DNA of 16,275 bases from Bacillota bacterium (GTDB lineage: Bacteria; Bacillota; Clostridia; Acetivibrionales; DSM-2933): NCBI GenBank assembly GCA_023430975.1, contig JAEYYB010000055.1, positions 1 to 16,275 on the forward strand, given 5' to 3'. The notes beneath the pieces are model-generated. The model saw only the letters and a program-made list of their open reading frames with translations, was not told the DNA's origin and made no database searches. Position numbers and translations under genes: made by a program. Shown in pieces: positions 1 to 7,428 of this stretch (position 1 is its first letter; each line of letters begins with the position of its first letter).

Positions 1-205
1 TATATTAAAAGTGATAAATCTATTACATTTGTCTGTCGCAAATCTATTAAAATCAGTTAATCTTGCTATTTGTCTATCACAAAATAACGTTAAACCGTTC
101 GTTATTTTGCTCTGCCAAATGCAAGATTATTACTGATTTTAATTATGTTAAACCGTTCGTTATTTGCTCCTCCAAATGTAAGATTATTAACACTTTTAAT
201 ATATA
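1..205 (-). repeat. 205-bp structured repeat element, copy 1
   Basis: This noncoding element recurs at 6761-6965 with 7 differences and, inverted, at 15225-15424. Its ends are inverted repeats: it starts TATATTAAAAGTG and ends CACTTTTAATATATA. The left half is also broadly complementary to the right half, so a single strand could fold into a long imperfect hairpin. Inside are four small stem-loops of the form ATTTG/CAAAT, at 27-43, 68-85, 104-120 and 162-177, and two copies of AACCGTTCGTTATT. No ORF is present. I give it the minus strand because that orientation follows transcription of the neighbouring cheY, 87 bp after its stop. It resembles a MITE or REP/BIME-like element; the family is not recognised. 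The left edge coincides with the window edge, so it could extend further. Confidence 0.85.
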
Positions 206-243
206 CTAATTTCTTAGTGTAACAGCTCTTTTTTGAATTAGTC

Positions 244-276
244 ATTATACTTTTATTATACTTTTATTATACTTTT
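244..276. repeat. Three perfect 11-bp tandem repeats
   Basis: The unit ATTATACTTTT is repeated three times head to tail with no mismatch, between the end of the last chemotaxis gene and repeat copy 1. The 11-bp period is about one helical turn. No function is evident. No strong rho-independent terminator is seen between 206 and 292; only a weak CTAATT/AATTAG pairing flanks 206-240. Confidence 0.8.
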
Positions 277-292
277 ACCCATGCATCCGGCT

Positions 293-652
293 TTAAACAA
301 GCTTTGCTATGGCACTTACTATCTTATAATCATCAAAGGGTTTTTTCAAAAATATATCTACCCCGACATCCTTGGCCTGGGAGATTATTTCTTCATCACC
401 CATCGCCGTAAGCATGATAATTCTGGCTGCAGGATTATTTTCCTTAATCCTTCTTGCCGCTTCAATCCCATCCATTATGGGCATAGTAACATCCATAAAA
501 ACAAGATCCGGCATAAGGCTCATATACATATCAACACCCTCGCTGCCGTTTTTAGCATCACCACAGACCTCATACCCGTTATTTTCAAGGGTTTTCCTCA
601 ATAAATTATGAATCATAGGTGAGTCATCCACTAAAAGAATTCTTTTTATCAT
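293..652 (-). CDS. cheY: CheY-like single-domain response regulator (distal copy)
   Basis: This 119-aa protein is a stand-alone receiver domain that should take phosphate from CheA and act by protein-protein contact, since no output domain follows. The receiver residues are complete: acidic pair D9/D10, phosphoacceptor D54 in VFMDVTMP, T82 and K104 followed by Pro. An upstream in-frame extension exists to 733, but the ATG at 652 is preferred: it has an AGGAGGG ribosome binding site 7 bases upstream and the protein then starts MIKRILLVDD like the family. It follows the cheX-like gene by 13 bp and is the last gene of the operon. Two CheYs in one operon commonly split between a motor or output regulator and a phosphate sink; the sequence does not say which this is. 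Confidence 0.93.
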   Translation of the reverse strand: MIKRILLVDDSPMIHNLLRKTLENNGYEVCGDAKNGSEGVDMYMSLMPDLVFMDVTMPIMDGIEAARRIKENNPAARIIMLTAMGDEEIISQAKDVGVDIFLKKPFDDYKIVSAIAKLV

Positions 653-665
653 AAAACACCCTCCT

Positions 666-1139
666 CTAAAAGTAGAATATTCCAATACCAAGAACCACAT
701 CTTCACAACCAATAGCATATTCATATTTTTCAATGTGTTTTTTTACTGTTATTTTTATATTATCTCCAGTTACAGCAAAAGGAGATGACAGGTTAAATTT
801 TTTATCACTTTCTAAGAGTTTAATCTTTGCAATACCTGCAGCCATATTAACCAATTCTGAAATTCCATCCGATAGTTCCTCTTCCGATAGGTGGTCAGCA
901 TCATCACCCACCATAAACGATATAAGATTTAAAGCCGTTTTCCTTGAGACACTTACAACAAAGAGAGCATTCCTTTCACCGGATAAAATCATGGCACCCG
1001 ATATATCAGCAGATTTAATTCCACAATCTTTGCCGGTTTCACAAACATAAAAGCCTGTCATTTTTTCAACTGCCTCACGTAATGCCTCTACAAAGCAATG
1101 GTGCAACACAGTCATGCTGGTTCTAGCTTCTGCCGTCAT
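666..1139 (-). CDS. cheX: CheX-type CheY-P phosphatase
   Basis: This 157-aa cytoplasmic protein is probably a phosphatase that removes phosphate from CheY. It carries the CheC/CheX/FliY signature: D91-x3-E95-x2-N98 (DGISELVN), then a proline 22 residues later (P120). In the family the Glu and Asn are the catalytic pair. The start at 1139 is preferred over the longer in-frame start at 1163: it has GGAAAGGGGG 7 bases upstream, and it overlaps the stop of the preceding cheY as TAATG, implying translational coupling. The gene lies between two CheY genes, its likely substrates. A single motif copy agrees with CheX rather than two-motif CheC or FliY. The symbol is by domain family, not proven orthology. 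Confidence 0.82.
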   Translation of the reverse strand: MTAEARTSMTVLHHCFVEALREAVEKMTGFYVCETGKDCGIKSADISGAMILSGERNALFVVSVSRKTALNLISFMVGDDADHLSEEELSDGISELVNMAAGIAKIKLLESDKKFNLSSPFAVTGDNIKITVKKHIEKYEYAIGCEDVVLGIGIFYF

Positions 1140-1516
1140 TATATGGCCCCCTTTCCCATACATTCTAATATCCTTTTAATAAGATCCTCCATTGCAAAGG
1201 GTTTGGTCATATAATGGGAAGCACCGGCCTTTACAGCCATTACTATATTTTCCTTCTGCCCTTCGGTAGTAACCATCATAACAGGTATATTTTTATATTT
1301 TGGGGTGGACTTAATCTTTTGCAGCAGTTCATAGCCATTCATTCCAGGCATATTCCAGTCAAGCAGAATCAAGTCTATCTGTCCATCAAGCTTTACAAGT
1401 ATTTCCAGTGCTTCCAAACCACTTTCAGCTTCCTCCAGTTCATATTCCAGCACCTCAGATGCAGCTCTTATAATTTTGCGTACAACACTGGAGTCATCCA
1501 CTGTCATCATTCTCAT
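1139..1516 (-). CDS. cheY: Chemotaxis response regulator CheY
   Basis: A 125-aa receiver-only protein very close to classic CheY. D7/D8 form the acidic pocket, D53 in LLDWNMPGMNG is the phosphoacceptor (DWNMP is the wording of enteric CheY), and T83 and K105-Pro complete the active site. The ATG overlaps the cheR stop in an ATGA arrangement and has AAGGGAG 8 bases upstream, so it is likely translated by coupling with cheR. Its own stop overlaps the next start (TAATG). It should be phosphorylated by the hybrid CheA of this operon and dephosphorylated by the adjacent CheX-like protein. The target, flagellar motor or something else, is not visible here. Confidence 0.95.
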   Translation of the reverse strand: MRMMTVDDSSVVRKIIRAASEVLEYELEEAESGLEALEILVKLDGQIDLILLDWNMPGMNGYELLQKIKSTPKYKNIPVMMVTTEGQKENIVMAVKAGASHYMTKPFAMEDLIKRILECMGKGAI

Positions 1517-2370
1517 AACCGCTGCTCCCTTCTTCTATAGTATACTGCATTATCAACATGCATCATTTCAAAGCACTTGTCAGTTTTATCATAAAGCTCT
1601 GATGAACCAAGAAATAATATCCCATCATTCTCCATGACTCCACAAAGCTTGGAAAACACGCTTTCTTTAAGGCTGTCTGAAAAATAGATAAGGACATATC
1701 TACAAAATACAATATCAAACTTCCCTAAAAGCAGATAATTGTTTTGCAGATTAAACTGCTGAAATTTCACATGGGATTTTATCCTGTTATCAATTTCCCA
1801 TACAGTTCCCTCTTTTTTAAAATACCTGTCCCGTATAACCGGATCAAGTCCTCTCATAACAGAAATAGCATCATATCTTCCGTTACGTGCCATATCAATA
1901 ACCGTATGTGATATGTCTGTTGCCAGAATTTCAAAATTTGAAAGGGTTACATCATTTATATCATTCCTTGCAAGCCATGAATCAATACACATGGCAGTTG
2001 AATATGCTTCTTGCCCTGTTGATGCTGCCGCACTCCATAACCTTATTTTTCTACGCTGACCCTTTCTCAGCATCTCAACAAAACGAGGGAGTAGAACCTT
2101 TTCCAAGATAGTCCATGGCACCTTATCCCGAAACCATAGGGTTTCATTAGTCGTTATAGCATCAATAACTCTTTCAGCCAGGCTTAGATCATTTGCCCTC
2201 ATTATCAGGTTGTACAATTCCTCAAAGCTGCTTAAGCCAGAATCCACCAAGAGTCTGTATAACCTGGTTTCTATAAGGTATGACTTACCCTCTGAAATTT
2301 CAATTCCACACTTGTCCTCAATATATTTTTTAAAAAGCTTGAACTCATTATCAGTTAGAGTCGCATTCAA
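1513..2370 (-). CDS. cheR: Chemoreceptor glutamate methyltransferase CheR
   Basis: A 285-aa enzyme that transfers methyl groups from S-adenosylmethionine to glutamates of chemoreceptors. The N-terminal helical CheR_N domain (about 1-65) is followed by the Rossmann methyltransferase domain with TTNETLWFRD at 73-82, the SAM loop WSAAASTGQEAYS at 112-124, LATDIS near 149-154, FNLQN near 206-210 and FCRYVLIYF at 222-230. Two positions depart from the usual wording: GQEAYS for GEEPYS, and Tyr for Asn in CRNV. The start codon is TTG; no ATG lies near, the N-terminus aligns with the family (LTDNEF), and GGGAG stands 10 bases upstream. It begins 6 bp after the cheB stop. There is no C-terminal VxR pentapeptide tether or TPR domain. 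Confidence 0.94.
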   Translation of the reverse strand: MNATLTDNEFKLFKKYIEDKCGIEISEGKSYLIETRLYRLLVDSGLSSFEELYNLIMRANDLSLAERVIDAITTNETLWFRDKVPWTILEKVLLPRFVEMLRKGQRRKIRLWSAAASTGQEAYSTAMCIDSWLARNDINDVTLSNFEILATDISHTVIDMARNGRYDAISVMRGLDPVIRDRYFKKEGTVWEIDNRIKSHVKFQQFNLQNNYLLLGKFDIVFCRYVLIYFSDSLKESVFSKLCGVMENDGILFLGSSELYDKTDKCFEMMHVDNAVYYRRREQRL

Positions 2371-2376
2371 ACAGAA

Positions 2377-3456
2377 TCAGCTCCCATGCTCGGAAATTCT
2401 AATTATTCTTTCCGCTATTCTATCAATATCCAGCACCTCGTCAGAAAGACCTGCTTCCTTAACACTCCTGGGCATACCATAGACAACGCAGCTTTCCTCA
2501 CTCTGTGTTATACAGTAACAAAAACATTTTTGCTTCAATTCCCTCACACCTTCTAGTCCATCACTGCCCATCCCCGTAAGTATGACCGTCAATATCCTTG
2601 CCCCTTGATACTCTTTAGCAACCGACTTGAACAATACATCTGCCGCCGGTCGAACTCCATTAACATAGCTACCTGATGTAATACATATCCTTTTTGCTGC
2701 CTGATTTCCATTGGCAATTTCCATATGGTACCCTCCAGGTGCTAATATAGCCTGACCTGCTCTGATACCATCCCCATCCTTACCTTCAATAAATCTCATT
2801 TGACTTTTTTTATCTAAAGACTCAGCCAATACCCTTGTAAAATCGGGAGGCATATGCTGCACAATTAGTATGGGCTTATAAAAGTTCCTGCCAAACCCAT
2901 TAAATATCCTTTCAAGTGCAGAAGGTCCCCCTGTCGATGAAGCTACCAACACCATATCTACGCCTTTAATTCCTATCTTCCCATGGTTTATAGTATTTAC
3001 AGGTGTAACGGTCGACTCAGTTTTTGCCGTTTTTGCCGCTTTTGCAGCTCCTGCCTTTTTAACCTGAATCTGAGCAAATAACCCTTTCAGAAATCTGCTT
3101 ACAATTTCCATGTTTTTTTCATAATCCTGTTCAAGGGGCTTTATAATAAAGTCCAAAGCACCGCGTCCAAGAGCATCTATGGTAGTTTGGGCATTTCTAC
3201 CACCAGAACTGCTTACCATTATCACATGAGTTTCCGGCCATCTCTCACAAATTATTTTCAGAGTTTGGATACCATCAAGCTCAGGCATGTTTACATCCAT
3301 AAGTACAACATCGTATTTGCCATGTTGAAGCCTTTCAATTGCCAGGCTTCCGTTTGATGCAGTTTGTTCAACCAAAGCCAGTCCTGTTTTTTCAACGGCC
3401 GTGGATAATATCTTCCTGTAAACTGCAGAATCATCAACTACCAAGACCTTGAGCAT
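2377..3456 (-). CDS. cheB: Chemoreceptor methylesterase/deamidase CheB
   Basis: This protein of about 359 aa removes methyl groups from receptors and deamidates glutamines when phosphorylated by CheA. It has an N-terminal receiver (D8/D9, phosphoacceptor D54 in VLMDVNMP), an Ala/Lys/Thr-rich linker near 125-155, and a C-terminal methylesterase domain with the Ser motif VASSTGGPSA, the His motif IVQHMPPDFT and the Asp motif ILTGMGSDGLEG, the expected triad. The start is uncertain. The ATG at 3471 sits one base after AGAGAGGA, too close; the in-frame TTG at 3462 is best spaced (9 bases); the ATG at 3456 matches the family start MLKVLVVDD. It stands 6 bp before cheR and 59 bp after the receptor fragment at 3516. 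Confidence 0.95.
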   Translation of the reverse strand: MLKVLVVDDSAVYRKILSTAVEKTGLALVEQTASNGSLAIERLQHGKYDVVLMDVNMPELDGIQTLKIICERWPETHVIMVSSSGGRNAQTTIDALGRGALDFIIKPLEQDYEKNMEIVSRFLKGLFAQIQVKKAGAAKAAKTAKTESTVTPVNTINHGKIGIKGVDMVLVASSTGGPSALERIFNGFGRNFYKPILIVQHMPPDFTRVLAESLDKKSQMRFIEGKDGDGIRAGQAILAPGGYHMEIANGNQAAKRICITSGSYVNGVRPAADVLFKSVAKEYQGARILTVILTGMGSDGLEGVRELKQKCFCYCITQSEESCVVYGMPRSVKEAGLSDEVLDIDRIAERIIRISEHGS

Positions 3457-3515
3457 ATCCAATAAAATCATTCCTCTCTTAGCAATGACTCAAATAAAAT
3501 TAATCACTTTTCATT

Positions 3516-4442
3516 CTATATTTTAAACTGTCCCACCAGCTCCTCCAATTTTCCAGCCATTTCCGTAAGGCCTTTTGCCGATTTGTTGGTTTTAATTGCA
3601 CCATCTGAAACATCATTTGACGAACTGCTTATTTCCTGAACATTTTTGGCAATATTTACAGCTTCCTTAGAAAAAACCTGTGTATTCTTGCTTAGATCAA
3701 TTATACTTACAGATACCCGTTCCGCATTCATAGCAGCATCCGTTGATGCTTTGGAAAGTTCTGAAGCAGACTTGGCAATTTCCAAGACACTGTTGCTTGA
3801 CTCATGAACATTTCTTGAGACATTTTGGGCTTTTCCTTCAACTTCCACAATTTGGCGAGTTATAAAAGCTACTTTTTCCGCAGAGCGAGAAGCTGCATTT
3901 GAAATTTCACTTGTAACAGCACCCTGTTCTGTGACTGCTGCTGCAATGGTGCCGCTTATGCCCGTTATTTCACTGATTACAGTAGTAATAGCTGCTACAG
4001 CCTTAACAGCATCATTCATATTTGTCTGCATACTTTCTATCTGTGCACCAATCTCCTCTGTAGCTTCAGCAGTTTGTTTCGCAAGGTCTTTGACCTCGTT
4101 TGCAACTACTGCAAAACCTTTTCCTGCTTCACCAGCTCCTGCTGCTTCAATTGCTGCATTCAGTGCCAACATTTTTGTCTGATCTGCTATATCATTAATA
4201 ACCTGTATAACTTTACCTATTTGCCTTGAGGATTCAGTGAGTTTTGATATTATGTGATTTGTATCTCTAGCCTTAATACCTGCGTCCGATGCGATATCCA
4301 TGGATTTTTCACAGTGTTTGCTTACCTCTGTTAGAGATATATTTATTTCCTTTACAGATGTAACAACATTATCAACTGATGTTGTTACATCTTTTGCTGA
4401 ATCGGACACCATGCTTATGTTATTTGTTATACCGCTTATCAA
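3516..4442 (-). CDS. Chemoreceptor signalling domain, detached C-terminal piece of a broken MCP
   Basis: These 308 residues are the cytoplasmic coiled-coil signalling domain of a methyl-accepting chemotaxis protein. They include the hairpin tip NDIADQTKMLALNAAIEAAG and flanking heptads, and align with the C-terminal half of the intact receptor encoded just upstream. There is no membrane segment, HAMP or sensor region in this frame. Similarity to the intact receptor continues slightly upstream of the TTG at 4442 (VSSGVKEVSD), then the frame meets a stop at 4478. The receptor N-terminus lies in another frame at 4447-4665, so the gene carries a large internal, out-of-frame deletion. It may be dead, or made as a soluble fragment: AAGGAAG stands 8 bases before the TTG, and the upstream piece stops only 4 bases before it. 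The tip also has Lys for the usual Asn in QTN. Confidence 0.75.
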   Translation of the reverse strand: MISGITNNISMVSDSAKDVTTSVDNVVTSVKEINISLTEVSKHCEKSMDIASDAGIKARDTNHIISKLTESSRQIGKVIQVINDIADQTKMLALNAAIEAAGAGEAGKGFAVVANEVKDLAKQTAEATEEIGAQIESMQTNMNDAVKAVAAITTVISEITGISGTIAAAVTEQGAVTSEISNAASRSAEKVAFITRQIVEVEGKAQNVSRNVHESSNSVLEIAKSASELSKASTDAAMNAERVSVSIIDLSKNTQVFSKEAVNIAKNVQEISSSSNDVSDGAIKTNKSAKGLTEMAGKLEELVGQFKI

Positions 4443-4446
4443 ATCG

Positions 4447-4665
4447 CTAACTTCCTTTACACCTGATGAAACCCATCATTTTCTGAGAATCGGACAATCT
4501 GTTGAGGTTATTAATCTTTGGTAATTGCTCAGCGGAGATATAACTTGATTTTTTCCAAATACTGTTCATTCCCAGCATTCCTGTCAATGCCACAATCAGC
4601 GTCATAGCTACAATAACGCCAAACGCTGTCATAAGTTCCCATCTGACCCTAAGATTTTTAAACAT
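4447..4665 (-). pseudogene. N-terminal remnant of the broken chemoreceptor
   Basis: This 72-aa piece starts MFKNLRVRWEL, like the intact receptor (MLKNLKVRTKL), and contains the first membrane helix (about residues 11-33) plus the start of the periplasmic-side sensor helix (IWKKSSYISAEQLPKINNL). The ATG at 4665 has a GGGGGGAAG site about 6 bases upstream. After KMMG the reading frame runs across a deletion joint into signalling-domain DNA read in the wrong frame and ends at TAG (4449-4447). By comparison with the 668-aa receptor, roughly 285 residues are missing (rest of sensor, TM2, HAMP, first part of signalling domain). The intact frames at both ends suggest a fairly recent event. Confidence 0.75.
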
Positions 4666-4698
4666 GTAGACTTCCCCCCACATATTCTTTTTAATTAC

Positions 4699-6705
4699 CT
4701 ATACCTTGAACTGATTTACCAGTTCTTCCAATCTTACAGCCAGATTTGAAAGATTTTTAGCGGCATTGCTTGTTTCAGACGCTCCGCTGTTGACTTTCTC
4801 GGAGGAATTATTGATTTCTTGAACATTTTTTGATATATCTACCGCACTTTTCGTTATCTCATTGGTATTTCTACTAATTTCATGAAGACTTACCGAAGCC
4901 CTTTCAGAATTCATGGCAACATCACTTGATGCCTTTGATAACTCTGATGCAGAATGGGCTATTTCTACAACTCCTTTGCTTGATTCCTCAACACTCCTTG
5001 CTACATCCCTGGAATTTTCGGCAACTTCAGCAATTTCCCTTGATATCATCCCAACTTTTTCCGCCGAACGCACTGCTGCATTGGATATTTCTCCTGTTGT
5101 GGCACTTTGCTCTGTTACTGCAGCTGCAATAGTATTTGTTATTCCTGTTATTTCTCTAATTACCTCGGTTATTTCTGCTACAGCACCTACTGCACTGTTC
5201 ATATTGGATTGCATGCTTTCTATCTGCGTACTGATTTCTTCTGTGGCCTCAGATGTCTGCTTTGCAAGCTCCTTAACCTCATTTGCAACAACAGCAAATC
5301 CCTTTCCGGCTTCACCTGCTCCAGCTGCTTCTATAGCAGCATTTAACGCAAGCATATTGGTCTGATCGGCAATATCATTGATAACCTCTATTATCTTACC
5401 AATCTGCTTTGACGATTCACTAAGTTTTTCAATTATTTGATTTGTATCCTTGGCCTTTACTCCTGCATCCGAGGCAATCTGCATTGACTTGGCACAGTTC
5501 CTGCTTACTTCATTTAGAGAAATATTTATCTCTTTAACCGCTGTTACAACATTATTCACCGAATCAGAAACATCCTTAGTGGAATACGATACCTTAGTTA
5601 TACTTCCTGTTATACCTCCCACCAAGTCAGTTACCTGTCCTACCCCTGCCGATACCTGCTCAGATGCAGAGGCCAGATTTCTTATTGTTCCGCTCATTTC
5701 TTCAACAGCAGATGCGATCATGCTTATATTGGATGTTGTATTACTAAGGTTTGCCGAAGTCTGAGTCATACCTGCAGATATCTCTTCGACAGAGGCACTT
5801 GCCATGGATGTTTTGCTGCTGGTTACACTGCTGCTGTCTGCCATATTTTCAGAAATGTTCAGGAGACTTCTGGACGAATCAGCCAATACTTTTGTAGTCT
5901 CATCAATTTTTTTGACAGCATCTGAAGTCTTTTTCATGAAGGCATTAAAGGAACTGGACAAATCGCCGAATTCATCCTTGGAATCATCCTGGACCATTAC
6001 CGTCAAATCACCTTTTTCGGCCTCCACCATAGCTTCCTTGATCTTTTTAATGGAACGACTTATATAGTTACTCATATACATACCTATGGCAACAGCGACA
6101 GCCGCACCGACAACTATTAAAATTGTCATAAATATTATGGTTCTATATGCATTTTTTGTGTTGGCATCAGCTTTATCCTTTGCATCTTTAACCTTCTTGT
6201 CCACCATTGCTTCTAATTTTTTCTGTGCTTCCTTGGATGCTATACCGGCTTCCCCGTTTGCTGACATAAACTCAATTGCCTGGCTCTTTAAGTTGTTTTT
6301 ATTAAGATCAACTAGTTTGTCATATAAAATAATGTATTGGGCATAATACTTGTCAAAATCCTCATACATCTCCATCATTTCGTCACTTAGTATTCTAGCT
6401 TTAAATTCTTTCAATAACTTATTAATATTTTCTCTTCGTTGGTTAACCTCATTTAAAATACTCTGAACTTGGTTCTGGTCTGTTGTTATAATCAGATCAC
6501 GAGCAGCAGCTCTGTTTCTGTGAAAATCATTTGTTATATTTGCAAGCTCTTGAATAGGCAAAGTCATATGCTCATACGATTCAGCATCTGAATTACTCAT
6601 TTGCATGATATTAACCCCCGCAACTGCACTTAATGCCACCATTATCACAACAATAACCATGAATGAACCCATCAATTTAGTCCTGACTTTCAAATTCTTC
6701 AGCAT
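4699..6705 (-). CDS. Methyl-accepting chemotaxis protein (four-helix-bundle sensor type)
   Basis: A 668-aa transmembrane chemoreceptor that senses an unknown ligand and controls CheA through CheW. Order: short basic cytoplasmic start, TM1 at about 12-34, an all-helical extracytoplasmic sensor at about 35-185 resembling the 4HB_MCP bundle, TM2 at about 189-211, HAMP at about 212-265, then a long coiled-coil signalling domain with its tip at about 442-472 (NDIADQTNMLALNAAIEAAG). The tip has Gly where most receptors have Arg (EAARAGE), a trimer-contact position in enteric Tsr. No C-terminal CheR-tether pentapeptide is seen; it ends VNQFKV. The ATG has an AGGAAATGGGG site about 8 bases upstream. 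It is the only intact receptor of the operon, separated from cheW by repeat copy 2. Confidence 0.95.
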   Translation of the reverse strand: MLKNLKVRTKLMGSFMVIVVIMVALSAVAGVNIMQMSNSDAESYEHMTLPIQELANITNDFHRNRAAARDLIITTDQNQVQSILNEVNQRRENINKLLKEFKARILSDEMMEMYEDFDKYYAQYIILYDKLVDLNKNNLKSQAIEFMSANGEAGIASKEAQKKLEAMVDKKVKDAKDKADANTKNAYRTIIFMTILIVVGAAVAVAIGMYMSNYISRSIKKIKEAMVEAEKGDLTVMVQDDSKDEFGDLSSSFNAFMKKTSDAVKKIDETTKVLADSSRSLLNISENMADSSSVTSSKTSMASASVEEISAGMTQTSANLSNTTSNISMIASAVEEMSGTIRNLASASEQVSAGVGQVTDLVGGITGSITKVSYSTKDVSDSVNNVVTAVKEINISLNEVSRNCAKSMQIASDAGVKAKDTNQIIEKLSESSKQIGKIIEVINDIADQTNMLALNAAIEAAGAGEAGKGFAVVANEVKELAKQTSEATEEISTQIESMQSNMNSAVGAVAEITEVIREITGITNTIAAAVTEQSATTGEISNAAVRSAEKVGMISREIAEVAENSRDVARSVEESSKGVVEIAHSASELSKASSDVAMNSERASVSLHEISRNTNEITKSAVDISKNVQEINNSSEKVNSGASETSNAAKNLSNLAVRLEELVNQFKV

Positions 6706-6760
6706 ATTATATACCCCATTTCCTTTCTGCTTTGAATTATATTTTTATATGTTCTACATC

Positions 6761-6965
6761 TATATTAAAAATGATAAATCTATTGCATTTGTCTGTCGCA
6801 AATCTATTAAAATCAGTTAATCTTGCTATTTGTCTATCACAAAATAACGTTAAACCGTTCGTTATTTTGCTCTGCCAAATGCAAGATTAATACTTATTTT
6901 AATTATGTTGAACCGTTCGTTATTTGCTTCGCCAAATGTAAGATTATTAACACTTTTAATATATA
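6761..6965 (-). repeat. 205-bp structured repeat element, copy 2, inside the chemotaxis operon
   Basis: This copy matches copy 1 at all but 7 positions over 205 bp, with the same inverted ends. It begins 11 bp after the cheW stop (reading the minus strand) and ends 55 bp before the receptor start, so operon mRNA must include it. It lies in the same sense relative to transcription as the other copies. The flanking bases differ between copies, except that TA or TATA borders the ends, which would suit a TA target duplication; this cannot be settled here. No ORF. Confidence 0.9.
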
Positions 6966-6976
6966 ACAATAGTTCA

Positions 6977-7414
6977 TCAACCTGATACCAATTCACTGAA
7001 AACAAGATCAGTATCAATTATCCTAAGCAAATCGTTTTCCAGCCGCACAACATCCTTGATATATTTCTTCCCTACATTGTCTATATTTGCAGGCGGCGGC
7101 TCACACATATCCTCAGCAACATCAATTACATCGCCTGTACTTTCAATGATGACTCCCCTATGGTTGGAATTACCCTGCTCTGATTTCAATATAATACAAG
7201 TAACCCTTTCACCATGTATATCGTCATTGTAACCTATGATACCTGCCAAATTAAAAATAGTGACAATCTGACCTCTCATATTAAAAACTCCCGCTATGTT
7301 CTTCTGGGATCTGGGAACTGCCGTATACTCAATATTCCTGTTTATTTCCTTTACATTATTAATTTCTATCCCAAAAAGCTCACCGGAAAGTCTGAAACTT
7401 AAAATTTTAAGCAC
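6977..7414 (-). CDS. cheW: Chemotaxis coupling protein CheW
   Basis: A 145-aa, single-domain CheW that links the receptor to the CheA P5 domain. The fold wording is typical: FRLSGELFGIEINNVKEI at the N-terminus, YTAVPRSQKNIAGVFNMRGQIVTIFNLAGI in the middle (NMRGQI corresponds to the usual N-x-RG-x-(I/V) motif), and LLRIIDTDLVFSE at the end. Translation starts at GTG (7414) with a strong AAGGAGGG site 8 bases upstream. It follows cheA by 14 bp. No receiver or second domain is attached, unlike CheV. Confidence 0.95.
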   Translation of the reverse strand: MLKILSFRLSGELFGIEINNVKEINRNIEYTAVPRSQKNIAGVFNMRGQIVTIFNLAGIIGYNDDIHGERVTCIILKSEQGNSNHRGVIIESTGDVIDVAEDMCEPPPANIDNVGKKYIKDVVRLENDLLRIIDTDLVFSELVSG

Positions 7415-7428
7415 TGAAGCTTCCCTCC

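Noticed and set aside
1..205. Possible CRISPR or tandem array from the repeated AACCGTTCGTTATT units
   Set aside because: Only two units per element, no regular spacers, no cas genes; it is better described as an inverted-repeat element.
4913..5365. Plus-strand 150-aa ORF opposite the receptor gene
   Set aside because: It is the antisense of a well-supported chemoreceptor signalling domain; its low-complexity Ala/Ser/Thr content mirrors the coiled-coil codons and it has no recognisable family.
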